A stretch of DNA of 64,000 nt from positions 4,807-68,806 of the forward strand of contig CAZEGN010000005.1 in assembly GCA_964512325.1 (NCBI GenBank), given 5' to 3'. Shown in pieces: positions 1-8,334 of the stretch (within the stretch, counting starts at the first letter, position 1; the number at the start of each line of letters is the position of its first letter). Source of the stretch: JACQZO01 sp964512325. GTDB taxonomy: Bacteria; Patescibacteriota; Gracilibacteria; RBG-16-42-10. A program made the position numbers and the translations under genes. Under the pieces are notes generated by a model. It saw only the letters and a list, made by a program, of their open reading frames with translations. It made no database searches and was not told the DNA's origin.

Positions 1-1386
1 TGAGGCATAACCGGAAGTAATTGATTTCAGGTCGTCATAAAAATCGCTGACAATTGAGGCTAAAGGTGCGCTGAAGGTGATGTGAACACGAGTGGGGTCG
101 AGGTATTGCATATTGCTCATGCTGCCACGGCTGTCTTGCACAAGCTTCATCACATTGCCTACATAGTCCTTGGGAGTTACCACTTCAAGGCTTACTACTG
201 GCTCCTCTATTTTTGTAATCGTCGCTGGATCAGGGAAATCTGCTGGATTGTCAATCAACTGCACTTCGCTTCCGGTGGTGACGCGGTAAGATACGCTGGG
301 TGAAGTGACAATGAGATTGAGATTGTATTCGCGCTCTAAACGCTCCTGCACAATGTCCATGTGTAGCAAACCGAGAAAGCCACAACGGAAGCCTAGTCCA
401 AGCGCTTGTGATTTTTCTGGCTCAAATACCAGTGCCGCATCATTTAAACTCAGTTTACCTAAGGCGTCTCTGAGCAAATGGTAGTCATCCCCCTCAACAC
501 AGTAAATACCAGCGAATACCATAGGCTGCACGGTTTTGTAACCAGGCAAGGCTGATATTTCTGGTGCACTGATCACGGTGTCACCGACTCTGGTTTCACC
601 TACTTCTTTTACACCGGTGACAATGTAACCGATTTCACCGTTCTGCAGAGCGGTAGTTGGCTCATAACGAGGCTTAAAGTAGCCGACTTCAGTCACGACG
701 GTCTTTACTTTGGTATTGGCCATATAAATGGTGTCCCCTGTTTTTACGCTGCCACTGAATAAACGTACATAGGTAACGACACCTTTATACATGTCATACA
801 TAGAGTCGAAGATGAGCGCTTGTAAGCCATCATGATTAGAAGCCGTAGGTGCGGGTATGCGCTCTACAATTGCATCCAACACTTGCTCAACATTCTGACC
901 AGTTTTGCCTGAAACAAAAATCATTTCTTCACGCTTGAGACCTAATACTTGCTCAATTTCCTGAGCGACCTTTTCGGGTTCAGCATGGGGCAAATCAATT
1001 TTATTGATAACTGGAATGATCTTTAAATTATGCTCCATTGCTAAATACACGTTGGCTAGCGTTTGCGCTTCAATGCCTTGGCTGGCGTCCACTACCAAAA
1101 TGGCCCCCTCACAGGCTGCTAAACTACGGGAAACTTCATAGGCGAAATCTACATGCCCTGGAGTATCAATCAAGTTTAGCAAATGACCCTGCCAGTGCAT
1201 GCGTACGGGTTGCAGTTTGATGGTAATTCCTCGCTCTTGCTCAATATCCATGGTATCTAGCATTTGTGTATGCTTCATTTCTCTTTTCTCCATGGTGCCG
1301 GTAATCTCAATAAAGCGATCAGCTAAAGTAGATTTGCCGTGATCGATATGTGCAATAATACAAAAGTTTCTAGTTTTCTCCAGCAT
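1..1386 (-). CDS. lepA: Elongation factor 4 (LepA), N-terminal part; C-terminus beyond window
   Basis: Ribosome-associated translational GTPase that back-translocates stalled ribosomes. Reading the minus strand from an ATG at 1386 gives MLEKTRNFCIIAHIDHGKST, which contains the G1 loop. The switch II motif DTPGH and the G4 motif NKID follow, then the LepA-type domains II and III. The frame runs open off the left edge of the window, so the C-terminal LepA-specific domain is not seen. The start overlaps the stop of the upstream 264-aa gene by 17 nt, which suggests translational coupling in a long minus-strand operon that also holds yraN, pheT and pheS. Identity is certain; only the missing end is unknown. 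Confidence 0.97.
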   Translation of the reverse strand, partial: MLEKTRNFCIIAHIDHGKSTLADRFIEITGTMEKREMKHTQMLDTMDIEQERGITIKLQPVRMHWQGHLLNLIDTPGHVDFAYEVSRSLAACEGAILVVDASQGIEAQTLANVYLAMEHNLKIIPVINKIDLPHAEPEKVAQEIEQVLGLKREEMIFVSGKTGQNVEQVLDAIVERIPAPTASNHDGLQALIFDSMYDMYKGVVTYVRLFSGSVKTGDTIYMANTKVKTVVTEVGYFKPRYEPTTALQNGEIGYIVTGVKEVGETRVGDTVISAPEISALPGYKTVQPMVFAGIYCVEGDDYHLLRDALGKLSLNDAALVFEPEKSQALGLGFRCGFLGLLHMDIVQERLEREYNLNLIVTSPSVSYRVTTGSEVQLIDNPADFPDPATITKIEEPVVSLEVVTPKDYVGNVMKLVQDSRGSMSNMQYLDPTRVHITFSAPLASIVSDFYDDLKSITSGYAS

Positions 1387-2164
1387 TTGATTCAAGATAT
1401 GGACTGAGCATGCCAAAGATAGCGATATGTTCTGGATAAGGCAACACGGGGGAATTTGGAATTAGTAATTCGGAATTAGTAATTGGAGAGGGAGAAGAAG
1501 GAGGAGAATTAGAATAAGAATTAGAATGAGAAGGAGGGAAGAGGAAGGACGTGAGGAGGTTTGATTGGGTGGAGGTAATCGTGCCGGCGAAGATGATGTG
1601 GTTCAGGTTGTAGCGGGCGGTGAATTCTTTGATACCAAGCGCTAGGGTGTAGGCAATGAGGGTTTCGTAGCGATCTTGGACACGAGAGTGAGGCAAGGCA
1701 TGTGTTTCACAGATATTAAGCGGCTTGGCGATGGAGTGGCCCATTTCGGTTTCGATAGAAACGTTATTCTCTAAGCCAAAGCTGCTGAATGTGTAGGGTA
1801 GCGAGCCGAGATAAACCGTATCTTGACTGCGTAAAAACAGATGACAGCCTAATTCGAATAAAATGACTAGGGTGGGTGCCTCATGTACGGCAAATTGTAT
1901 GCCTCCCACGATGCAATCTAAACGAGATTTCTTTTCAAGAATGATATCTTGATGTTTTGCCGGCAAGAAATGGGTACCAGGTCCTGTAATCACAAAATGT
2001 TTGCTGCGATAACGCTTTGCTAATGCCAGCAAGTGTTCAAGATCTAATGAAAATCGTTTCTGCTCGAAAGTCGTAATTGCACCTCCATGTAAGACAGCAC
2101 CGAAATGCACTCCCTGATAGCTGTAGTCAATTGCGATAATGTTTCGGTCAGATGATGTTCTCAT
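1370..2164 (-). CDS. Hypothetical protein, possible ASKHA-fold, with repeat-derived C-terminal segment
   Basis: 264 aa, not recognised. The N-terminus (IIAIDYSYQGVHFGAVLHGG) has the look of a phosphate-1 loop of an actin/hexokinase-like fold, but I see no full family signature, so this is only a suggestion. Residues about 205-235 are a Ser/Pro/Asn-rich low-complexity stretch (SNSYSNSPPSSPSP and following) that matches the A-type sequence repeat read in frame (DNA 1450-1540). The unrelated-looking tail then resumes (PYPEHIAIFGMLSPYLES). It overlaps yraN upstream and lepA downstream by 17 nt each, so it is embedded in the pheS-pheT-yraN-lepA operon. Confidence 0.75.
   Translation of the reverse strand: MRTSSDRNIIAIDYSYQGVHFGAVLHGGAITTFEQKRFSLDLEHLLALAKRYRSKHFVITGPGTHFLPAKHQDIILEKKSRLDCIVGGIQFAVHEAPTLVILFELGCHLFLRSQDTVYLGSLPYTFSSFGLENNVSIETEMGHSIAKPLNICETHALPHSRVQDRYETLIAYTLALGIKEFTARYNLNHIIFAGTITSTQSNLLTSFLFPPSHSNSYSNSPPSSPSPITNSELLIPNSPVLPYPEHIAIFGMLSPYLESNAGEN
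1448..1540. repeat. Low-complexity repeat lying inside a coding region
   Basis: The stretch has GGAATTAGTAATTCGGAATT-type units followed by purine-rich GGAGAAG and AGAATTAGAATAAG runs. It resembles the A motif (AATTCGGAATTCGGAGAGCGG) found in the intergenic gaps at 10.85, 16.27, 23.49 and 26.99 kb. Here it sits in frame within the 264-aa gene and encodes its Ser/Pro-rich segment. Confidence 0.6.
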
Positions 2165-2489
2165 AGTGGTCGAGTGCTGTGATTTTTCCTGTTTTGCTAA
2201 ATCTTAACGTAATTAAATCTGCCCTAAAATTGCTGTCCCAGAGATTTGCTTGCTCAATATAGGCATTCATGGCTTTGCTCAGCTGTCGTTGCTTTTGGTA
2301 ACTGAAATGCTGATAAGGATCACTGCTATCTGTTCCGGCCTTTACTTCTACTGAAACTATTTGGTCACCTTGGGTCGCAATGAGATCAATTTCAGATCTC
2401 CCTGATCGCCAATTATTGTGTGTAATAGAATAGCCACAGGCAATGAGATAGTGAGCCGCACTGTCTTCGGCAATTTTGCCTAGAGACAT
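2148..2489 (-). CDS. yraN: YraN/UPF0102 family nuclease-like protein
   Basis: About 113 aa. The family has a restriction-endonuclease-like PD-(D/E)XK core; its cellular role is poorly defined but it is usually linked to DNA recombination or uptake. Visible signatures are the N-terminal SLGKIAEDSAAHYL helix, NNWRSGRSEIDLIA and the strand VSVEVK, which supply the Glu/Asp/Glu-x-Lys acidic set. I chose the ATG at 2489 rather than 2513 because the product then begins MSLGKIAED as in the family, and it lies one base after the pheT stop. It overlaps the next gene by 17 nt. Confidence 0.9.
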   Translation of the reverse strand: MSLGKIAEDSAAHYLIACGYSITHNNWRSGRSEIDLIATQGDQIVSVEVKAGTDSSDPYQHFSYQKQRQLSKAMNAYIEQANLWDSNFRADLITLRFSKTGKITALDHYENII

Positions 2490-2490
2490 C

Positions 2491-4887
2491 CTACTCAAGG
2501 CCACGAATGACACCTTGATGCTCTTTCATCAAGTAATCAAAAAGCAGTTTTTGCACGGTGTGCATATCATCGTCGGTGAGGGTACGATCTTGTGCTTGCA
2601 AAGTCACTTTAAAGGCTAAAGCTTTTTTAGCTTGGCCTAAGCTCTCGTCCTCAAACACATCAAATAGCTCTACATTTTCGATTAAAGGATGTGCAGCACT
2701 CATCTCCTCCACCATGACGCCAGATTGACTATCTTTGCTGACTATTACTGAGACATCAAAAAGCTTGCTGGGAAATTTAGCAATGGGCTTAAATGTATGC
2801 TGGGATTTGCCATACAGTTTTAAAATTTCCTCGAAATCAATTTCAGCGAAAGCAATGCGATTATGCGCCTTATATTGATCGCGAATAATTGCTGACAATT
2901 CGAAAATATAGCCAATGTCTTGGTTAGCAACGACAATGCTCGCAGCGCGGCCAGATTGCATGAACTGTTCTTCGGCTTTTGGTTGATACGGTTTGATGGC
3001 AGCTTTTATATGCAAGCCAGAGAAAAGGCTATCGACAATTTGTTTTACAGCGTAAAAGGGAGAGGAATTATTTTTATCACTGTAGAGAATGCCAACCTTT
3101 GCTCTTTCGTCAGGCAATTCGCCTTTTAGTCGAGGCAAATAAACTTTGCCGATTTCAAAAACCTTTACTTGATCAAATAAAGTGCTGTTTTTGCTTAAAC
3201 CTTCTAGCATACCCGGCAAAAGATTGGTGCGTAGATGTGTATGCTCTTCTGAGAGAGAGTTGAGGAGCATGACATGCTCATGAATATAGCCAAAGCGTTG
3301 CAGTTCTTTGGGGCCATAAAATGAGTAATGGTAGACCTCATTGAGGTGGTAAGCTTGAGCTAAAAAGTACTTGATCTTTTGTTCTAGTGTCAGCCAGGTT
3401 TGAGCGGGAGGAAGGGTCAGTTTAATCGTGGGCAAACTGGGCTCGATTTTTTCATAGCCATATAAACGGGCAATTTCTTCAACAATGTCAGCTTCACTTG
3501 AAATGTCTTTAGTAGCGCGAAAGCTGGGCACGGTCAGTAGCAATGATGAGTCGGTTTGGTCTTCTATAGTAAAGCCTAGAGCCTGTAAGGTAGTTTTAAT
3601 AAAGTCCAAAGCGATTGGGGCGCCAATTCTTTTGGTGATGCGCTCAGGGCTGATTACAAATTGCAAAGGACGTGGTGGATTGGGGAAAATATCAGTTACA
3701 GCAGAATTAATGCTGATTGTTGCATTTTCCTCTAACAAATGAAGAAAACGCTTGAGTGCTGTTTCAGGTAGATAAGGATCAAGTGATTTTTCATAGCGTT
3801 GAACAGCGTCAGTGCGCAGTGCCAGCTTCTGGGCGGTAGTACGTACTGATACTGGATCGAAGTTGGCTGCCTCCAGAATCACTTCTTTCGTCTCAGCGGT
3901 AATCGCGCTTGCTAATCCGCCCATCACTCCGGCTATCGCTAATATCTTTTCTTCATCACAAATAACCAGCATGCCATCATTGAGCGTTCTTTCAACTTCA
4001 TCAAGTGTTACGATTTTTTCACCGGTTTTAGCAGGGCGAACAGTAATTGCTCCTTTTACTTTGGTTGCATCGAATGCGTGAAGCGGCTGACCAAGTTCGT
4101 GCAGAATATAATTAGTGAGATCAACCAATAAGCCATGACTATTGAGACCAATTCTACTCAAAAAATCAGCAATCCGTTTCGCATTATTGATGCTCTCCAC
4201 TGTAAAACGCAGTGCCATGTAGCGGGGACAGAGTTTGCTGTCGGTCACAGTCACCTTCAGCTCACTGCTGCCGAAATCGCCCTCATAGACGGGAAGAGCC
4301 TTTAGCTCTCTTTGCCAAATAACGGCACATTCTCGTGCTAAACCATAATGTCCCCAGAGGTCGGGACGGTTAGTGAGAGACTTATTATCAATTTCAATGA
4401 TCGTGTCATTTTTTCCTAATGCTTCGGCTAATGGCGTGCCAATTGCGCAATCTAATTCAGACATGTCAGCTACACCATCAACTTTATTAGGCAATCCCAC
4501 TTCATCGGCTCCACAAATCATTCCGACGCTTTTTACACCGCGTAGTTCGGTTTCTTTTAATTCAATGAGATCACCTTCTCCATGCCATCGCACTTTGCTA
4601 CCAGGCAAGGCGACAATGACTTTCATGCCTTCTTTAATATTGGATGCACCACATACTATTTGTACGCTCTCTTGACCAATATTGGTTTGGGTGACACGCA
4701 ATTTGTCAGCATTGGGGTGGGAGGCGATCGATTGGATCTGACCAATTACCATATTTTCGAACTGCTGTGCTTGGTTTTCTACCCCGTCTAATTCTGCTGT
4801 GCGAATATTGAAGAGCCGAGAGAACTCTTGATCAGAAATGTCAGAGATGTGAGCAAACTGGTGTAACCAGTGACGAGAAATTTTCAT
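2491..4887 (-). CDS. pheT: Phenylalanine--tRNA ligase beta subunit
   Basis: 798 aa, the normal bacterial length. It pairs with PheS to charge tRNA-Phe in an alpha2beta2 enzyme. The domain order seen is an N-terminal B1 part and an OB-fold tRNA-binding domain (FENMVIGQIQSIASHPNADK, about residues 40-150), then the B3/B4 editing region. The B5 domain follows (about 390-470, PERITKRIGAPI), then the catalytic-like core, and a C-terminal FDX-ACB anticodon-binding domain (about 705-798, PSKLFDVSVIV). Its ATG overlaps the pheS stop by 4 nt. Confidence 0.97.
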   Translation of the reverse strand: MKISRHWLHQFAHISDISDQEFSRLFNIRTAELDGVENQAQQFENMVIGQIQSIASHPNADKLRVTQTNIGQESVQIVCGASNIKEGMKVIVALPGSKVRWHGEGDLIELKETELRGVKSVGMICGADEVGLPNKVDGVADMSELDCAIGTPLAEALGKNDTIIEIDNKSLTNRPDLWGHYGLARECAVIWQRELKALPVYEGDFGSSELKVTVTDSKLCPRYMALRFTVESINNAKRIADFLSRIGLNSHGLLVDLTNYILHELGQPLHAFDATKVKGAITVRPAKTGEKIVTLDEVERTLNDGMLVICDEEKILAIAGVMGGLASAITAETKEVILEAANFDPVSVRTTAQKLALRTDAVQRYEKSLDPYLPETALKRFLHLLEENATISINSAVTDIFPNPPRPLQFVISPERITKRIGAPIALDFIKTTLQALGFTIEDQTDSSLLLTVPSFRATKDISSEADIVEEIARLYGYEKIEPSLPTIKLTLPPAQTWLTLEQKIKYFLAQAYHLNEVYHYSFYGPKELQRFGYIHEHVMLLNSLSEEHTHLRTNLLPGMLEGLSKNSTLFDQVKVFEIGKVYLPRLKGELPDERAKVGILYSDKNNSSPFYAVKQIVDSLFSGLHIKAAIKPYQPKAEEQFMQSGRAASIVVANQDIGYIFELSAIIRDQYKAHNRIAFAEIDFEEILKLYGKSQHTFKPIAKFPSKLFDVSVIVSKDSQSGVMVEEMSAAHPLIENVELFDVFEDESLGQAKKALAFKVTLQAQDRTLTDDDMHTVQKLLFDYLMKEHQGVIRGLE

Positions 4888-5897
4888 AGAGAGAATTGAG
4901 CTAAGAATCGCAAATCGCCGCTTTGCATCAGACGAATATCATCAATTTTGTATTTCATCATCACCATGCGACTTAAGCCCATGCCAAAAGCCCAGCCATT
5001 GTACTTGCTTGTGTCAATTTTGCCATATTCCAGCACTTTTGGGTGAATCATGCCACAGGGAATAAGTTCAACCCAACCAGAGTGTTTACAGACACTACAA
5101 CCAGAGCCTGCACAAATAGAGCATTCTGCATCAAGCTCAAAACCTGGTTCTACAAAAGGAAAGTAGCCAGGGCGTAGTCGCACTTTGATATCCCGGCCAA
5201 ACATTTCGCGTAAAAGCAGTTTCATTACACCTAATAAATTGCTTACGGTAAGATTTTCATCAATCATCATCCCCTCTAGCTGATAGAAGGTATGCTCATG
5301 AGAGGCGTCTAAAGCTTCATTGCGAAATACTCTTCCTGGCACAATCGCCCGTAGCGGTGCGCCATATTCCTCCATGGCTCTTACTTGAACGGGTGAGGTG
5401 TGTGTACGCATCACCTGATCAGCACTGAGAAAAAATGTGTCCTGCATATCGCGTGCAGGATGACTGCTGGGAATATTGAGCGCTTCAAAATTGTAATAAT
5501 CAAGCTCAGCTTCTGGTCCGCGCAGTACAGCGAAGCCTAGACTGCGAAATATTTCTATTAGCTCGTATTGTACTTGGGTAATAGGATGCAATGATCCTCC
5601 TAGTGGTTTGCTGGGGAAGGTGACATCGATTGCCTCTTTTTTTTCTTGCTCCGCAATTGCTGCAAACTTCAGTGCCTTTTCTCGATCGGCTTTAATTTGT
5701 ACTAATGCTTCCCACCATAGCTTAAACTTTGGTCCCGCTACTTTTTTCTCTGCGGCTGATAGAGTCAGAAACTCAGCCTTTTGTTTGTCATAATCTAGCT
5801 TCTTTGCTTTAAAGGCGGCTTCCAATTCAGATATATTGCTACACTTTTTTACTGTGGCTTCAAATTCTTGGAGCCAGCTATCTAATTCAGCGTTCAT
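4884..5897 (-). CDS. pheS: Phenylalanine--tRNA ligase alpha subunit
   Basis: 337 aa from the ATG at 5897. This is the catalytic class II subunit. The N-terminal coiled coil is followed by the class II core with motif 2 (TFYQLEGMMI preceded by RVFRNEALDASHEH). Next comes the Cys-rich loop typical of bacterial PheS (CSICAGSGCSVCKHSGW), then motif 3 (GWAFGMGLSRMVMMKY). The in-frame start at 5936 would add 13 residues overlapping the upstream gene. The internal ATG (MNAELDSW) lies one base after that gene's stop and gives the usual family N-terminus. Confidence 0.96.
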   Translation of the reverse strand: MNAELDSWLQEFEATVKKCSNISELEAAFKAKKLDYDKQKAEFLTLSAAEKKVAGPKFKLWWEALVQIKADREKALKFAAIAEQEKKEAIDVTFPSKPLGGSLHPITQVQYELIEIFRSLGFAVLRGPEAELDYYNFEALNIPSSHPARDMQDTFFLSADQVMRTHTSPVQVRAMEEYGAPLRAIVPGRVFRNEALDASHEHTFYQLEGMMIDENLTVSNLLGVMKLLLREMFGRDIKVRLRPGYFPFVEPGFELDAECSICAGSGCSVCKHSGWVELIPCGMIHPKVLEYGKIDTSKYNGWAFGMGLSRMVMMKYKIDDIRLMQSGDLRFLAQFSL

Positions 5898-5898
5898 A

Positions 5899-6300
5899 TT
5901 AAGAAGATAAAGGTTTGCGGTGAAAAGCAAGCTCAATTAAAACCATAACTGCAATAATAATCAAGCCATCCCACCAAAAGAAAACCTGCAAGGCTTTGAG
6001 CAGCAGGAGCAAGCAAATACCAAAGCTTAAGAGTGCTCCCTGGCGTAAAGCAATGACCAAAAAGGCATAGAAGATTTCATTGCCTGAGAGGAAGCGGCGC
6101 AAGAAGAAAATCACCAAGGCAAGGGTGGCACTTAAGGCAATAAAAAGTGAAATAAAAAAGGCAATTAAAGCGCCCCACTCTACTCCGGGCTTACATACTC
6201 CATCGAGCAGAATTTCACAGGGAGCGAGACGATTGAGAACAAGCCACCAAGTGCTCCAGCCTAAGACTGCTGAAAAAAGCAAAACCCAGAGATTAAGCAT
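5899..6300 (-). CDS. Small multi-pass membrane protein of unknown function
   Basis: 133 aa with three or four hydrophobic segments: near residues 3-22, 45-66 (ALIAFFISLFIALSATLALV), 78-100 and 108-126. No family signature is recognised. It sits between the uracil-DNA glycosylase gene (8-nt overlap) and pheS (1-nt gap), so it is co-transcribed with them. Two Cys flank a short loop (CEILLDGVCKPG), which could be a disulfide on the outer face; that is inference. Confidence 0.8.
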   Translation of the reverse strand: MLNLWVLLFSAVLGWSTWWLVLNRLAPCEILLDGVCKPGVEWGALIAFFISLFIALSATLALVIFFLRRFLSGNEIFYAFLVIALRQGALLSFGICLLLLLKALQVFFWWDGLIIIAVMVLIELAFHRKPLSS

Positions 6301-6871
6301 GTGAAGAAGTTAATTGTGATAATAGTTGCGGAATGCGCGCAAAGTCTTCCAGTAGTGTGCTTTGTAAGGAGCCATTATATAAGGCAGCAGCGGGATGATA
6401 GAGCGGATAAATTACTTGTGGTTCATTGTTATATTGTACGCGCAGAGCCTTGCCGTGTACTTCGGAAATCCTTTTATTGGGAACGAAGTAGCCTAACGAA
6501 TGGCGACCGAGCGTCACAATGATTACCGGCTTAATGAGTTTAATCTGATTATTCAAATAATTTAAGCAGCAGACACTTATTTCATCAGGCAATGGATCTC
6601 TATTCTCTGGCGGTCGGCATTTCACAACATTGGTGATAAAAATATCTTCACGACTCCAGCCAATAGATGCGAAACATTTATCAAGAAATTTGCCCGATGC
6701 GCCCACAAACGGTTTGCCTTGCTCATCTTCATTCTTGCCGGGTCCTTCACCTACAAATACTACCTTTGCTTCATGGTTACCATAGCCGGGGACCGCATTG
6801 GTCCGGTTTTCGCTTAAGCGACAAAGCTTACAGATTTTAATTTGAGCTGCTAAAAAGTCGAGAGCCTCCAT
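6293..6871 (-). CDS. Uracil-DNA glycosylase, family 4 (Fe-S type)
   Basis: 192 aa. It removes uracil from DNA as the first step of base excision repair. The catalytic motif region GEGPGKNEDEQGKPFVG is present. The Fe-S ligand candidates are the early CKLC pair (about residues 14-17), KCRPPENRDP and a further Cys before the LIKPVIIVTLGRHS strand. The minor-groove loop motif HPAA is at about residue 160. This set is characteristic of family 4, not of Ung. Confidence 0.93.
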   Translation of the reverse strand: MEALDFLAAQIKICKLCRLSENRTNAVPGYGNHEAKVVFVGEGPGKNEDEQGKPFVGASGKFLDKCFASIGWSREDIFITNVVKCRPPENRDPLPDEISVCCLNYLNNQIKLIKPVIIVTLGRHSLGYFVPNKRISEVHGKALRVQYNNEPQVIYPLYHPAAALYNGSLQSTLLEDFARIPQLLSQLTSSHA

Positions 6872-6906
6872 GCAATCTGAAAAGTCAGAATTTTGACGCT
6901 AGGACA

Positions 6907-8334
6907 CTAACATGAATGAGATTGCTTGTCGAAATAGACATTTCCGCTAACTACTTGTGTACTACTCTCGGTGACAGTTTGCTGCACAAAGTATGGGAAC
7001 TGGGGTAAGTAATAGACAGAGAACTCCTCCACCTTTTCAGGACTCTGAAAACAGGCGGCATTGGCTGAAGAAATCCTAATTGGGGAATTGAGACCCAGTA
7101 CCAGTTTTTTTTCTAAATCTTGTACGTAAATTTTAAAGACTTTATCGCCTGCTTGAGATTGTACTTGTAATACATCCACTGGCCCTTCATCTAACCAAGA
7201 AGTAAGCAGATTGTTATTTTTTACATATTCCGCACCTGTGGTGCCATCCGGTAACTTAAAAGTTACTTTCTGTGGGAACAGGATAGCAGCATAGTGCTCA
7301 ATATTTTTTGCCAAATTGTCTTTCCACTGCTGTTTATCCCCTTCTGGAATTTCTAGCTCTAAGCGAGTCTGGGGCAGCGTTGTATTGAGATAAACAGTAT
7401 AAGGGTAATTACCAATGCTTGTGATAATGTTCCACCAAGCTTCTCCGGTAGGTGCTGTGCTCCACAAGCTTTGCACTGTTTGCCATAAACCAGCATTTTG
7501 GGTATTACCATCAAGCATACGCATTTTGCTAGTGAAATTGTCCCCGGCAAAGGCGGCAATATCCGAACTCGACAGTGTCAAATCACGAAATACCCGTTTT
7601 GTGCTTACCGCATTATGATACTGATCAGTAAAGAATAGCTGATAGCTCATTTGAAATGGTTCCTGGGGGTGAATCTTTACCGATATATACCGAACGGTAC
7701 TATTAAGAAAGGCTGGCATTAGCGCTAAGTTCGGTTGCTGCAAATTACTGCTCGCTAACCAGTTAAGACAAGTAATAGTGCAATAACCGGCACCCCACTT
7801 CTGCCCCCAGGCTGAAAGCTTGCTTTCTTTAACCCAAGGCATATCTGCTACAGTATTGATTTTAGCAACGGTAGTGATGGGATTGGCTGAAATTACTGCA
7901 ATATTGTCAAACCAGCGTAGCTCAAACTCATGTTGGCCAATAGTCAGCTTATTATTGCGATTAGCAATTTTGGCCCAGGTTTCATTGAGGCTTGGTACTA
8001 GTGGCTGGTAAAAGTACAGCTCTGGTACGATTTGACCATTGCGATTTCTTAGTACCAGAGCAGATGAGCTTCCCCAAAAATCACATTCAAAAAGTGAACA
8101 TGGTAACTTATTATTGAGCTCTGTAAAAATACCCAACTCAGGTAAAGCTTGAGTATCAATGTCCTCGACACGATGCCATTCCAGATAGCCCACAATATCT
8201 TGACTTGAAATCTTACTCATGAGAACAAGCGGCGTATAAAAGCGCAGAAAAAGAAAGAAGGCGGTAGCAAGTATGACTATGCTGCCGCCAATTCCAATCA
8301 GCCACCACCATATTTCACGAGAAATTTTAGCCAT
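6907..8334 (-). CDS. Membrane-anchored protein of unknown function
   Basis: About 475 aa. There is one N-terminal transmembrane helix (WWWLIGIGGSIVILATAFFL, about residues 8-28), then a long presumed extracytoplasmic part. Several Cys there (CSLFEC, CTITC) could form disulfides. The overall shape resembles DUF3352-type anchored proteins, but the match is by eye and weak. The ATG at 8334 is preferred over the TTG at 8343. It overlaps the end of pnp by 8 nt, so the gene is read from the rpsO-pnp transcript. Confidence 0.75.
   Translation of the reverse strand: MAKISREIWWWLIGIGGSIVILATAFFLFLRFYTPLVLMSKISSQDIVGYLEWHRVEDIDTQALPELGIFTELNNKLPCSLFECDFWGSSSALVLRNRNGQIVPELYFYQPLVPSLNETWAKIANRNNKLTIGQHEFELRWFDNIAVISANPITTVAKINTVADMPWVKESKLSAWGQKWGAGYCTITCLNWLASSNLQQPNLALMPAFLNSTVRYISVKIHPQEPFQMSYQLFFTDQYHNAVSTKRVFRDLTLSSSDIAAFAGDNFTSKMRMLDGNTQNAGLWQTVQSLWSTAPTGEAWWNIITSIGNYPYTVYLNTTLPQTRLELEIPEGDKQQWKDNLAKNIEHYAAILFPQKVTFKLPDGTTGAEYVKNNNLLTSWLDEGPVDVLQVQSQAGDKVFKIYVQDLEKKLVLGLNSPIRISSANAACFQSPEKVEEFSVYYLPQFPYFVQQTVTESSTQVVSGNVYFDKQSHSC

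Noticed and set aside
1370..2164. TsaB for the 264-aa protein, given its N-terminal phosphate-loop-like start.
   Set aside because: The TsaB signature following the first strands (GPGSFTGxRIG) is absent.
3485..4791. Plus-strand open frames of 69-100 aa inside pheT.
   Set aside because: Antisense shadows of a clearly coding gene; no start signals or family resemblance.
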